DNA of 64,000 nt from Takakia lepidozioides. Lineage: Eukaryota > Streptophyta > Takakiopsida > Takakiales > Takakiaceae. The position numbers were made by a program, and so were the translations under genes. The stretch covers positions 64,604,001-64,668,000 of the forward strand of contig CM060733.1 of NCBI GenBank assembly GCA_030704615.1, given 5' to 3'. Positions 35,148-46,740 of this stretch are shown here, piece after piece; position 1 is the stretch's first letter, and the number at the start of each line of letters is the position of its first letter. The notes beneath the pieces are model-generated. The model saw nothing but the letters and a program-made list of their open reading frames with translations. It searched no databases and was not told the DNA's origin.

Positions 35148-35688
35148 CCTTGCAAAGGAGGACCTGAGGACGTCTTTGATGCCGATGACAATGACCTTGC
35201 GGACAACAACGAAGCCCTTAGATTTTTGAAATGATGAGAAGCGGAAGAGCAGTGCGGGCTCCAATAATGGAGCATCTGGGTCCCACGTACCCACCAATCA
35301 TCGTGTAACGTGTACATCACGCCAGCGGTGGATGAACCGATACCTCTTTCTCATCCACGGGGTATAGTTTGAAATCTGCCACCGAAGTCCATCCCCCGGA
35401 TGGGAATTCGGCGCCGCATTATGGACTTCGTTGTCTCGAGTGGCTATAGGCCCACCTGGCACTTACTGCCCATAGTTTGCATGGCAGGGAAGGAAACTGA
35501 AACGGCTACATTCATGGAGCAGCCAATCTTCATCCGTGCAGGTTCCTGTAGGGGGGAAATTTAAATGTGCCCTGGAGTGTTTGTGAGGAATTCCAGCGTT
35601 TGCTTGAACTTCTTCCAGCCACCGCACTGCTGCCTCCTCCATCCGGGAGCTGCTGTCATTGAGCGTACTCCGCTAATCTTTTTCAAGG
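35148..35688. promoter_or_regulatory. Shared 5' region between divergent D4 and D5
   Basis: About 540 bp between the ATG of D4 (minus) and the ATG of D5 (plus). It contains one core motif (aattcggcgccgcatt, about 35,406), also present at the matching place in A (about 12,410). The segment AAGGATGTCGTGC occurs at both starts, so the two genes look like an inverted duplication that shares a promoter. Confidence 0.45.
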
Positions 35689-36267
35689 ATGTCGTGCCGC
35701 CAAAATCCTGCTGACTGCCCTTATCATGGCCACGATTATGCTATGTTCAAACCAGAATCAGGAGACATCATTGTCTGGCTCTCTGTTTTCATTGACGCTT
35801 CTGGAATCAAGCGGGAGTCTTTGCGCGCAATGGAGTATTTGGAGGGCTATTACCGCTTTGAGCGAGGTGAGGGCGAGGGTCAATGCGGTCCGTGGGTCCT
35901 GAAAATTGTTGACCTCAATATACTAAGCTGGAATGGGATGCCGGACAGATCACGCACGGCCTCGCTTTGGCGCTGGAACTATTGCCAGTGGACCAAGGAG
36001 GACGGCACCGGGGAAAACTATATTCGTGGAGTTCACTCCGCTCTTCCAGTGTATGGAGACATTCGGCTGAGTTGCGAAGATGAATTGCACGGGCACATGA
36101 GGCCCACAATGACCTTGTCAATGTATGATGGTGGTATCATTGATGGGCATGACATTGTCGTCAGCTCCACCAAGGGCACCAGAACGACCGCATTGCAGTT
36201 TACCTCGAGGTGCCGCATCAGTAATGAGCTTGTTTTGAGGGCTATCGAAGTTCCGTCGACTTGGTGA
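35689..36267 (+). CDS. D-family protein, copy D5 (intact, 192 aa)
   Basis: The only complete member of this unknown family here. It runs from MSCRQNPADCPYHGHDYAMF through SGDIIVWLSVF, LRAMEYLEGYYRFERGE, GPWVLKIVDLN, LWRWNYCQWTKEDGTGENY, VYGDIRLSCEDE and MYDGGIIDGHDIVVSS, to ELVLRAIEVPSTW. There is no signal peptide or membrane segment. Many paired aromatic and acidic residues suggest a compact beta-rich domain. A polyadenylation-like AATAAA lies at about 36,338. In A the matching DNA is missing: the sequence joins cleanly from about 12,600 to what is 36,345 here. Being carried by a transposon beside its palindrome array, it may regulate or assist transposition; that is inference. It could also be a captured host gene. 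Confidence 0.75.
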   Translation: MSCRQNPADCPYHGHDYAMFKPESGDIIVWLSVFIDASGIKRESLRAMEYLEGYYRFERGEGEGQCGPWVLKIVDLNILSWNGMPDRSRTASLWRWNYCQWTKEDGTGENYIRGVHSALPVYGDIRLSCEDELHGHMRPTMTLSMYDGGIIDGHDIVVSSTKGTRTTALQFTSRCRISNELVLRAIEVPSTW

Positions 36268-36478
36268 CGCCCTTGTAGAAGGAGGAAGGGCTTAGATTTG
36301 TCTGGAGTTGCTACATGTGAGACACCGTGTTCGATCAATAAAACAACCCATCGTACCTCACTTCTGTGTGCTCTGTTTCATTGTGTTCAAGAACTGCCGT
36401 AATTGGCCCATTGTTTACAATTTGTGGTCTCATTTCTACAATGTGTCTGTCCACATGAATATACCATACTTCGAATTG

Positions 36479-37330
36479 GAAATGCGGCACCGCATTTTCA
36501 TATTGGACCTTGAATTGTCCAAGCATGTCCAATCGCCAATGCTTGTCCATGTCCGTTTTGGAAATGCGGCACCGCATTTCCATGTCCGTCATCAAATTTT
36601 CTTATTGGACAATGGAATGCGGTGCCGCATTTCCATGTCCGTCATCAAATTTTCTTATTGGACAATGGAATGCGGTGCCGCATTTCCGTCGAAGGGTCTG
36701 GAATTGGACAATCAACGATGTTAGTTCTGGAAATGCGGCACCGCATTTCCATGTCCGTCATCAAAAATTTGTATTGGACAATGGAATGCGGTGTCGCATT
36801 TCCGTCCAGCAAGACGGAATGCCCTCACGCATTTCCGTCCAAGGGTCTGGAATTGGACAAACAACGATGTCTGTTTTGGAAATGCGGCGCCGCATTTCCA
36901 TGTTTGGCAATCGAAAGTTCTTATTGGACAATGGAATGCGGTGCCGCATTCCCGTCCAGAATCATGGAATGCGGAGCCGCAGTTCCGTCGATGGGTCTGG
37001 AGTTGGAAAAACGTCCATCTCCAAAATGGAAATGCGGCACCGCATTTCCATGTCCGCCATTTAAATAACGTGTTCGACCTCCGCATGCGGGGTGACATTT
37101 CCATTTACCTCCATGGAAGGAGCTGGGCAATTGGCAAAACTGCCATGTCGAAAACGGAAATGCGGTACCGCATTTCCGTTCGGCCAAACAGTTTCTGATG
37201 TCCAAACCATGAAACGGAAAATTGTTCTTGCCCCGGTTTTGGAAATGCGGTGCCGCATTTCCAAACGAGGTTTTTGCAGTTCCCACATTTCCGTTCCGAC
37301 ATGGAAATGCGGTGCCACATTTCTGATTTT
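36479..37330. repeat. Palindrome array in element C (A-type motif)
   Basis: About 15 copies of GAAATGCGG-YR-CCGCATTTC or its trimmed form GGAATGCGGTGCCGCATTTC, 50-80 bp apart, with partly repeated spacers (TGTCCGTCATCAAA, TCTGGAATTGGACAA). It occupies the same place as array A1, between D and the 3' end of the methyltransferase gene. Confidence 0.95.
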
Positions 37331-37490
37331 GGGAGGGACGTGGTTTGGACGATGGTGTCGTTGAGAAGCACATGGGAGAGGGGACATGAAGGACGGGGAG
37401 AATTTCCTTTATATACTCTGGAAGAGAATTTAAATGTACAAAGAGTTCATTAAAATTCTACTAATCTTGAAAATCATCACTATCGTCGTC

Positions 37491-39535
37491 CTATCCTTGA
37501 CTGTCCTGCTCCGCCTCCACCCCATCATTGCCTTTCTCATGTCCAGCGGACAGCTCGTTGCCCAGGCTTTCGAAAATCACATCAAAGAACGGGACATTCG
37601 TCTTGGCAGGAAGTGTAGGCCCTACATGTTTCGACCCGGATCCTAGAATCTTGCACATAACAATCACCCACAAGACCAATGAGAACCACAGTCCGGAAAT
37701 GCGTTTGACAAAAAATCACCCAGAAGGCTTTGCAAACTTATAATGTTTTCACTCACTCGTATTCCAGGTTCTCCTCGGCATCAATGTCCACTGTCTCTTC
37801 CTCGACTCCGACGAATCCAAGGAATCTTTGGCTTCGATGGGAGCCTTCACATTCTGTTGAAGTCCTTCCAGATGGGATCCCCAGACGAATGTGGCAAAGA
37901 GGTGCCGGTCGGAAAATTGCCCAGCCCACATTGAGGCACCTGTTACAATGCCATTCACTCATTGAAAAATAGCCCTTCACACATGACGAATTTGAACAGA
38001 ATGAGAATTCACAGAACAGCATAGTACAAGAATCTGCATACCTGTTCCACAGATGAGGTCCAGCACTCTGCCCTCCAGGTCAGTGCATGCCTCCATAATT
38101 GTCTGGATGAAGGCAGGGCTCCGAGTCCGTGAATACCGCAGAGGATCCGTTGAAGTGAGACTATGGGGAGGAGTTCCGTGGGAACGTTGTTGAACAGGAC
38201 GTCGTAATCGATGGGGTCGCAGTTCGGGTCAACCAACAATCCCTCCTTCCGGAAAGCAAAGGTCGAGTTCTCCTTCACAAAGCAGTATGCATCGAACTGC
38301 TTCGTTTGCATACACAGTGGGGAACGATTAGAAATTGAATGCGGCACCGCATTTCAAAACAGGTTACAAAATGAAAGGAAGATTGGTAATGTCCTAATTA
38401 CCTTCTTCCCTTCCGACCGAAGGCCCAATGTGTTGATGCACATCCACTTCTTCTTCAGAATTGGGACGGCGCTCTTGCGGGTCCACTTCGCAATTCCTGT
38501 CTCCGTGTTTTTGCCTCTGCTCGCCAGGACAACCACACAGCCTCTGTCGTCCAACACCATGTGGGCGAGCCCGAATCCTTTCTTCCAAAAGTCCTCGGAG
38601 TATTTGTTCCAAGATGGCAAACCTTGCAGTCCTTCCACAGGCTCTCCGTCCGGAATATCCAAGATGATCATATCGCAAGACCACTCTGTGGCTTTTCCTC
38701 CCCTCCTGCAATCCTTCCCTGCACACACCTTCTCAAAGAACGAGACCATCTTCAGAAACCCAGGGGTGTCGGAAGGCTCTGCTTCAGCCGCCTTCTTCAG
38801 TGCTCTGCCCTTCAGACCCTCCATGGTCTTGATGTATGCCAACTTGACTACCCGTCCGTCCAGAGCCGCCAAGAAACTCTCATTGACACACTGAACTACT
38901 GTTTCTGGCTCCACTTTCGGCCTCTTCATTTCCACCGGCTCGAAAGGGTGCCCCCCCGGGGGGTTGAAGAGTGCCTTCTTGGCTGAGCCTGTTCTCGTCC
39001 CTCTCGTGACAACGGTGGGCACAGTGGATTTTGGCTGCATTTCGGGGGGTGGGCTGGTTGCAAAGTCTCCATCGTTGTCCTCTTCGTCACCCTCTTCCTG
39101 CCCTATCTGTTTCTGCTTCTTCATCTTCTTTGGTGTCACAACTGCTGCTCCTTGCTGGCGAGTCCTCTTTTTCGACCCCTTCTGTTGAGCCTGCACAGCT
39201 GCATCCACCGTCTTCTGTGCCATCTCAGCTGCCTTGTTCCAGCGTGGGAATTCTTTAGGCACGATTTCACCAATTGCACTGTACCGGATGGATTCAGAAG
39301 CTGGGAGCCGCCACTCTTTGCCCTTTCCGAAATCTGCATGTAGAATGACGGCACTTTCCAGAAAATTTCCATAAGCATCCTTCGTCTCCTCTTCCAAAAA
39401 CACCGTTCCAGGGCGGAGCCTGAACTTCACACACAAGTACTGCTCAGTGACAATCGCAAATCCTTGGTTGCAGGGTATTTTAGCTTTCAGAGAATCAGGA
39501 TGGAAGTACACGTTTACCCAAACACGGGAGTCCAT
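37491..39535 (-). pseudogene. Chimeric methyltransferase gene: transposase N-terminal module fused to DNA methyltransferase exons
   Basis: The ORF from ATG 39535 begins with VTEQYLCVKFRLRPGTVFLE, the module that starts the copy A transposase. At about residue 99 it joins in frame to KAAEMAQKTVDAAVQ, an interior point of the A methyltransferase exon 7. From there it is nearly the same as A: basic region, SCDMIILDIPDGEP, FGLAHMVLDDRGCVVVL, then the donor at 38402. Downstream the next exon has lost its acceptor (AG to AA before ACGAAGCAG), a one-base deletion near 38,163 shifts its frame, and the motif I exon is shortened (GASMWAGQFSDRHLF). The DIPD motif is retained. The product of the fusion frame alone would lack ParB and motif I. 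Not functional as a methyltransferase. Confidence 0.75.
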
Positions 39536-39785
39536 ATTGAAGACGGTACCTCTCGGTACGCTCCGCAGCGAAGTCCTGCAATGAGAAAAATATGTCCTAC
39601 ATAATACCACAATCATTTTCTAGAGGATTCTGTATCCAACAGGATGGGTGATCAGTGCACGTATGAATGAAGGTGTGTAACGTACGTTACAAATACGGAC
39701 GACCACAGCAAGTTCACATCGGATATTTGGTGCCTGAATTGTGATGTACCACCAGTTGGGCTATAATAAATCAGGCCTTCTCATG

Positions 39786-41020
39786 AATTTCGGCACCGAA
39801 ATCTGGATGAACATCTCTGTAATGTAACAGATTTGGAAGCCAGAGGATGAATTCTGGCGACAGAAATCGTAATTTGTTCACCTCATTAAACTGAGCAAGC
39901 ACCCGACGGATGGATTTTGGTGCCGAAATTCGGATGAACATGTTCTTCATGAAATTGTTTCTGCCCATAAGGGTTGAATTTCGGCGCCGAATTACGGATG
40001 AATGTGTTCGTGATTACAGTCATGATTCACCACGTGTCCGGATTTCGGTGCCGACATCCGAATGACAGTAATCTTGAATCGGCAGTAGGGATGAATTTTG
40101 GCGCCGAAATTCATCCTTACTGTCCGCAATGGGTAACTATAATATTACATTTTCTATGCGACGGATGAATTTCGGCGCCGAAATTCGTCCGAACCCGACA
40201 CTTACTTCTTGCTTCTGGATAATGTAATGTTCCGAAATTCGTTTGAAATAACCCATTCCGACGAAGATAACACGAATATTCTGCATTAAATGGAGAAATC
40301 GGCACATTCAACCCCATATGTCTTACAAAAGGCCGTTATCCAATGACGAAAGGGGATATTTTTTCATGTTGGGGGAAAATTAATTGCATTTTAGCCGTTG
40401 TTTTCATTTGAAACTGACAGTATCCATTAAGTTTTCATTTTTCGCACGGGACGTTGCCGCACATAAAGTATAATTCCGGTGCCGAAATTATAGTTAACTG
40501 TCCAGACATGGCAAGTCCAACAGGCATGGACAGCAACCGTGAGGGGCAATAATGGCGGCAAAGCGTAGCATGGTGCCGATTTAGTCTTCGCGCTGGATGA
40601 ATTTTGACGCTGAAATATGGATGATTTCACCTCGTCTACGCGCGGACGGAGATATTCTTAATGAATTTCGGCGCTGAAATATGGATGAAATGTGCCCAAG
40701 TGCAGCCGTCTCCACTGTCCCAGATTAATTCCGGCTCCGATATCCGACTGACAGGTTTGCTCATGACGGATGAGGACTGGGGAAGCGATGAATTGCGGCG
40801 CCGAAATTCATAAGTTTGTGTATGAAAGCACTTGCATATGATGAATTTTGGCGCCGAAATTCATCCGTCCGCTGATGAAACGTACCGACTTGACTGTTGA
40901 ATGTCATAGGCAGGGGATTTTCATGGCGGTTGGGTTTCATGATGTGCGGATATTTCATTCAATGTCGGCTGCTCCGGGAACAGCATCCGGTGAACGGAAC
41001 GGTATTTCGGTGCCGCAATT
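39786..41020. repeat. Palindrome array of second type (GAATTTCGG-YR-CCGAAATTC)
   Basis: About 13 copies, e.g. about 39,786, 39,913, 39,975, 40,040, 40,093, 40,167 (GAATTTCGGCGCCGAAATTC, perfect), 40,471, 40,665, 40,791, 40,843 and 41,003. Central bases are CG, TG or CA. Many are embedded in GGATGAATTT.. AAATTCATCC, extending the symmetry. It lies between the minus-strand chimeric gene and the plus-strand ParB exons, again between divergent genes. Confidence 0.92.
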
Positions 41021-41280
41021 CGGATAAAGCGTCTTGTACTGGTGGCTTGAACAGGCACGCGTCGTGTTCCAGTCGACTTCAACCGTGCGAACGTGTCAGG
41101 GGTCGCAATCTCTTCATCACCCATACGGCAGAAAGTGGTGGACGGTGGCAACGCTTCGGGAGACGTGGCTGCTTACGCAGCTGCCCGTGCACAGTGGTTG
41201 CATGTTCCACCGCTTCGCTCTCTCGCTCCTTGCCCTTCTGCAGTGACATTCTCCTGCGTTTCTTCTCCTTATGCAGCATA

Positions 41281-42335
41281 GTAGTGGAAGGTCAGGCGAC
41301 TCCGACAAAGAGAAGGAGGACGCGGGAGACGACACGACTTAAGCTCCGTCTCATGCAGGAAATGCAGACCTCGTTATCTGGAGACTCAGATCGCCCACCA
41401 GTGCGAGATTTGTGCTTCGCGGATGTGAAGCACGCCATACGCACTATTCCTTTTACACCTTTTTTTTTGCGTGCAGTGTGTCATGTTTTCCTGTTTGTTT
41501 GACATGGGAGCTGGGGAGGGATCGCAGAGACTCATAGCAACATAGGCCGCGTTTTGGGCTCCATGGTGTATCCGGAGAACCTCAAAGTTCCTTTGTGTCG
41601 CATGGTTAGCCTTCCAGATCGACTGAAGCACAACTTTAGAGAGGGGTACAGACGGGGGTCGGCAGCATTCTACGTTTCCATTGAGAATGACCAGGGTGTC
41701 ACAAGGGGCCCTACTGCAGAGGAGCTTCAGAATTGGAGCCCCCACTGGCACACTGTAAATGCCGAGTTTGAAGCCTCTCTTGAGACTAATCCCACATTCG
41801 TACACATGGAAGGGAAGATGTTTTTCGTTTGGGACGGGAACCACAGGATGCTTGCCTGGATAGAGTACATTGCTGAAATGCATCCGCAAGATATCAATTG
41901 GCATTACATGGTGGACTGCATTGTCGTGAAGGTGGACGTCAGGGACAGAGGACTGCTGAAGGGTGCCATGGCGGATATAAATCTGTAAGTATACAACTAC
42001 ATCCTTGTGTACTGCCTATTGCGGCGCCAAAATAGACAATGTTCTTGACTGTCATGCACTCTATGAACTGGAAATTGGATTGATGTGCCGAAATATGGTT
42101 ATTTTTGTATCATATTTTCATGTTGTTCCTTTTTATTTTCTCCATGGCAGGGTAACAGAGAGGGCCTTCGTGGAAACTCATCTGGCACATACGCTCTACA
42201 GAGTGCAAGAAGTGGGAACAGCACCGCTGACGGACTTCCAAAAATCCCTCGATCCCGAGTTGTACAGGAAGTCCTTTGCGAAAGCGGATCGCACCTGGTA
42301 CCGACCAACACTGGACGCCATGGTGGAGATCCTGC
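41281..42335 (+). pseudogene. ParB-like domain exons of a second methyltransferase-fusion gene (3' truncated)
   Basis: Exon 1 (to 41400) is basic (TPTKRRRTRETTRLKLRLMQ) and aligns with the start of the A gene; its start codon is unclear. Exon 2 (about 41,528-41,984) has THSNIGRVLGSMVYPENL, PLCRMVSLPDRLKHNFREGY and the ParB-like signature MFFVWDGNHRMLAWIEYI. It lacks the long disordered segment of A. Exon 3 (from 42151) reads VTERAFVETHLAHTLYRVQE, then RTWYRPTLDAMVEI, where Ty3 gag sequence interrupts. The splice donor GTAAGT and phase match A. Conservation of the ParB part against A supports it as a real domain. Methyltransferase part lost. Confidence 0.75.
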
Positions 42336-42339
42336 TGAA

Positions 42340-43110
42340 TTCTGTTAGCTGTTTCGAATGCCTCATCCACTGTATTACGGGGTAGCATATCCACTTTCTT
42401 TTGTAATTCAGGTCTTAGTCCACTCACAAACCAAGTCTTCTGTAATCCTGGTGCTGGTACATCAACCAGTTTTTCATCATTAACTCCATCTTTTCCATAT
42501 ATTCTTCAACAATGTCATGCTTCTTTTGCCTCAACTGTTGTAAACTCCCATACACTTCATCTTCAGTTTTGCTTGTCCTGAACCTGTTTCGGAATGCTGT
42601 ACTTAGGCCATTCCAGGTTAGGAAATGATTATTAGGAAACCTTGCATACCATTCACTTGCTTTCTTGATAAGTGAACAAGAAAACAATCTCATTTTGGCA
42701 TCATCGCCATTCTCGTTGTTCATAATACACATGTGCTCAAATTGGCTGATGTGTACATCAGGATCCCCTTTTCCTGCATATATTGGAAAATGTGGCTTTG
42801 CCCGTGTTGAAGGTACTGCCATCTGTGGCCCTACACCCTACCCTTTGATAGGTGCTGGTCCTCATGTAGGTGTTGGTCCTTGAGGACCTGCTGTTGTAGT
42901 GGTGGAACTCCCACCGAGTGTTGGCCCCTAAGCACTCCCTACTACTGGCCCCCCTGTACTTGCAGTACCCTCAGCTCCAGTTGCACTACTTCCCACACTC
43001 CCTATCCCCCCAGAGCCAGATCCAAGCTGCCCGCCTGATCCCCCTGAGCCGACACCTTTGTTGGCCTGTGATCCAAGTGCTCCACTTGATCCAGGTCCAA
43101 CAGTAGAAAC
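42340..43110 (-). pseudogene. Ty3/gypsy gag fragment
   Basis: A retrotransposon gag domain on the minus strand: PHFPIYAGKGDPDVHISQFE, ASEWYARFPNNHFLTWNGL, YGSLQQLRQKKHDIVEEYME, then in another frame SGLRPELQKKVDMLPRN and FETANRIQQD. The N terminus is Gly/Ser-rich (GSGGSGGQLGSGSGGIG). One frameshift lies near 42,440, and a stop separates the Gly-rich part from the core. It is cut on one side by element C and on the other by the RNase H element. Confidence 0.8.
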
Positions 43111-43114
43111 GACA

Positions 43115-45400
43115 GCGTTGACAATGGCTGAGATGAGGTTACGGTCAGGATGATGGTGGTGGGAGGAGGGGCGGGCAATGTGGTTGCAGATGAGGAATAA
43201 GGAGGTAAGGTTGTCAGTGAAGATGAAGTATGGGGGGGGGGGGGAGGTATCGAGTAGGAGGAGAGCGTCGTATATGGCCATAAGCTTGACCCTGAGAATA
43301 GTTGCAGGGCCAGGGAGTTTGAGGGCCACTCCTCTCCCCGTACCTGTGTGATAGATACCGTAGTTTGCATTAGTTTGAGTAAGGGATCCATCAGTATAAT
43401 GAGAGTTCGCGGGAGGGTATTTGAGGGGGTAGGATTGCCGGTACAATGAGGGAATGGGGGGGAGGGGGTTTGTTGGTGTGGCATGTGGAGGGCGCTGCAG
43501 TGCCTCAATCCAGGCTTTATTTGTTTTAATTCTGGGGAGGGGGGTAGGTATATTTGTACAATGGGGGATAGGTGGGTGGTGGATGATGGCCTTTATTTTA
43601 TGAGTAATGGTTAGTAGATGTTCTAGTTTGTGACAGAAAGGTGTGGGTATGGCAGCGTGGTGGGGGTTTTGTACATGCAAGATGAGGGATAGGGTGGGTT
43701 CATTTTGCCTGAGGTATTTGGGAAAAGGAGGGGTATGGGTATATTTAAGTTGGTTTAGGTCGATTGTGGCTAATAGCTTGACCCTAGCAGGGAGGCGTAG
43801 AAGTGGGTGGGAGGTGGTAGGTGTGTTTTGTTGTGTGAGGATGAGGATAGTTGAAGCATAAGAAGATGAATGCGCAACATATTTGGCCCATTGAAGAGCT
43901 TCATGGGCGAGGGGTCCAGATGGAGGGTGAGCGAGACCACGGCCCTCCCATGTATGCTGAGTAGCATTACCAGTGGCCCCGAAAATACAATCTCTTTGAT
44001 GTGGGCTAGCAAATGTGTCGAGTTCCATAGGGCAGGTTAATGGGTTGAAGTAGTATGAATGAGTGATCTGGAATGTTTTGATAAGTAAGACGAGAATATC
44101 TTTGGGAATAGTATGGTGTGCGCTTGCCGTTTCTAGCCGTGCAAGGGAACGTGGTTTTTTAGGAGGGGTGTCTTTGAGATAGCGGTCGATAAGCCAATAT
44201 ACTTCTGTGGCAAAATCTTGTTTTGGTGGGAATAGCTCCTGTGGGTATGTCTTTGGGGCAGAGTATAACTTGCTCCATAGCCATGTTAATCTATCGTTGG
44301 GGATAAGCCCTATGTAGCGGCCATTTTGTGCATATATACTAGAAAGGCGGGGGTCCATGCAGATTAGTGGTTGAGCATGTTGGATATCTTTGTCCGGATT
44401 ACATTCAACTATGCATATGTGTATGTTGGGGGCCGAGATCAGCTTATGAATGTACCTGTTGTCTGTATGCTGGATGGGGGTGGCATGTTGTTGGTGAATA
44501 TGTGTTAGGTAGTCAATGTTAGTGGTTTTGTAGAACATGGTGAGAAGGGTGAGATTGTGGTCTGGGTCACAATCATCGTGTGGGCCGAATAGATCATCTT
44601 TTATTTGCCATGTATTGTCTTCGTCAGGGTAGCCGCCCACTTGCAATGGTAGTATGTGTCAACACGGGTGGCCCCGAAGGCGTCAGTTGACGTTTGGGTT
44701 AATACCTAGTATGGCTTCAATAACATAGGCATCAGGGTTATCAGAGTTATGCGGGGAGGTAGGGTGGGGCATTATGGGGGATAGTGGGGGGTGGGTGGGA
44801 GGGTCTTGTGTATTGGCTGGGGAGGTTAGTGTTAGGGAAGAGTTGCTGGTTGGCATAATATGTTGTATGGCACGTACTTGAGGAAGGGGATCAGGTTCCG
44901 TAGATGCGGGGGTGTTAGCGGTGTTTGATGTGCAAAGCTTCTGGTAAATGGAGGTGGTTGGGGTTCATATATTGAGGGAGCAAATCTTGGGCTGTGTGTG
45001 GATAGTAAGGGCAGGGAAGATTACAATCAAGGGTGCAGGCTTGGGATGGGTGACAGAAGAGTGTGCGGAGGTGCTGTAAGTACCGGCTAGTTTTGGTTGT
45101 AGCACGCAAAAATTTAGTAGTGAATTCACTTGGCCTTAAAAGTCGGCGACCTGTTGCTGTGATAAGTTGGGTGAGGGTAATAATGTGGCGCTCTTTGAAA
45201 TAAGTGAGGATGGGAATTTTTTGTTTTGGGTGAGAGCGTTCGACTCGTGATAGGAAAGGACTTGTGATCCATGTGCGTTCCATTTGGCGGAGGATGAGTA
45301 GTGTATGCGCAGTGGGGGATGTGCAAGCACACAACAGGTTCCAGCGTTCCTCCTCCCTTGCACTCCAAGCTCGCACCTTCACAAAACTGTCTTTTCGCAT
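43115..45400 (-). pseudogene. Retroelement with chromodomain and RNase H
   Basis: Minus strand from 45400: a basic N-terminal frame (MRKDSFVKVRAWSAREEERW); then at about 44,740-44,580 a chromodomain-like segment (AYVIEAILGINPN.. GGYPDEDNTWQIKDDL) with two stops inside; then ORF 44646 downward. This ORF has a region with FASPHQRDCIFGATGNAT and AHPPSGPLAHEALQWA, which I read cautiously as a degenerate Dam-like or pre-polymerase domain. RNase H follows (HYTDGSLTQTNANYGIYHTG, LRVKLMAIYDALLLL, YFIFTDNLTSLF). No YxDD polymerase core is visible. The fragment at 32.7-34.1 kb supplies the missing RNase H end. Interrupted by gag sequence at about 43,115. Confidence 0.6.
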
Positions 45401-46700
45401 TCTGGCAGTAGCAGCCCGCTCCGTACTCGAAACAATATTATGTTCATATGTATATGTATAGTAGTCGTATATACGATTAGGTAGCCCTGGACCCTAGGCC
45501 CCAGCCTAGGATATAGAATCATTTTAAGAATCTATCCTAAGGCTGGAAAGATTCTTGAAATACCCCAGGCCCGGGTCCAAGGTTCACTTGCTGGCCACAA
45601 AATGTTCCTTTACATTCCCATAGGATACCCCAGCCATGTGGTTGTTTGAGGAACAAAACCCCCAGACATTGTATGTCCTGGGCTATGGAATATTGTCTCA
45701 GGCTTTGGAATCTTTAGCCCGGGCTTTAGAATCTTTCAATGTATGGCTCTTTTTCCATTCCCTAGCCAGCCCCGGCATGAGGACGGGAGCCCGGGCCCGC
45801 GGCACTATCCTGAAAGACATAGTGCCGAGGGGCGCCGGCCTTTATTAGGGTATGTCTTACGGGGAATTTCCCAGGCGGGGCCCATTCCTCCTTTTCTTTA
45901 TCTTTCTGCTTCTTTACTTCTTGTCCTTTCCCTCGTACAATTGAGAAATAACTGGAAAGAAATAAGCTGGAAAGGAATAAGATGGAAAATCTTTACGCAG
46001 GGGAAGTGACTGTCCCTTGGTACTTCCGCCTTTTGAGGTTTGCGAACGAGGGTGTAGTCGTCCTTGAAATGCGAGGGAACTCGCCGTTTGCCAGGTGCGC
46101 AAAGAGCTCGCCTACCCGGGCTGTTGACTGCCTACCCGGCAGAAATGGCTCGGAGAGGGGCATTCCGTCGCACCAACCTGAACGTTCCTCGCCATTGCTT
46201 CACTTGAGAACTTCCGTTAGAATTTGGAACGTCTACTAAGTTACTCCAGGACGCTGATCTGTACTGCGCTCTCTTTAGACTTTAGACGTGCTGTGGCAAG
46301 GCTTCGAGAGCTGCCAGCTGATGGTGTCAAGCCACCAAAAAAGTGCAGCAGCGAGAGTAATTCACACCCGTGCGTGACCGTTGAAGCTTCGAGGAGCCTG
46401 CTGTTGCAATCGTTTCTTGCATCGGGATTGCAAGTACACGCACCAAAATATATCTTTCGGCCTCTTTCATGCGCAGAAGACGGAGTCGCTTGCATATGGT
46501 GGCTATGGCGCCTTTAGGGATGTCATTCAAATTCGGTAATAACACGAAACACTTCGCGGTTTCCTTTCTTGGGGTCGCTTTGTTGTATGTATGCGCCGTC
46601 GGAACCAGGCTCCGAATCGTCCTTTCGCAATTCAGCAAAAACGAATGTAGCGAATGTACTCTGGGCAAAAGCAATAAAGCGCACGGGGTCGTTAGATAAG
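45401..46700. other. Intergenic DNA upstream of the PPR gene
   Basis: No recognisable coding domain. A short cluster of CCTAGG/TCCTAAGG-like inverted motifs at about 45,480-45,580 could form hairpins but is not typed. Confidence 0.35.
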
Positions 46701-46740
46701 GCCTATAATTGGTATATCTGGCGCGTAGGTCAATGCTGGA

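Larger units (their letters stand above)
34144..42340. mobile_element. Chimeric transposon 'C' (A-type left half, B-motif right half)
   Basis: Begins with the same terminus as A (GGGGGGCTGCTATTTCATGA). The first 1.3 kb is closely similar to 11,130-12,440. Order: D4 (minus), D5 (plus), A-type palindrome array, methyltransferase exons (minus) fused to a transposase N-terminal module, an array of a different palindrome (TTTCGG-YR-CCGAAA), ParB exons (plus). The element stops inside a ParB-gene exon at about 42,335, where Ty3 gag sequence starts; no right terminus is present. Confidence 0.65.

Noticed and set aside
43002-43508. Separate 168-codon gene on the minus strand
   Set aside because: Out-of-frame shadow of the RNase H element and the adjoining Gly-rich gag start.
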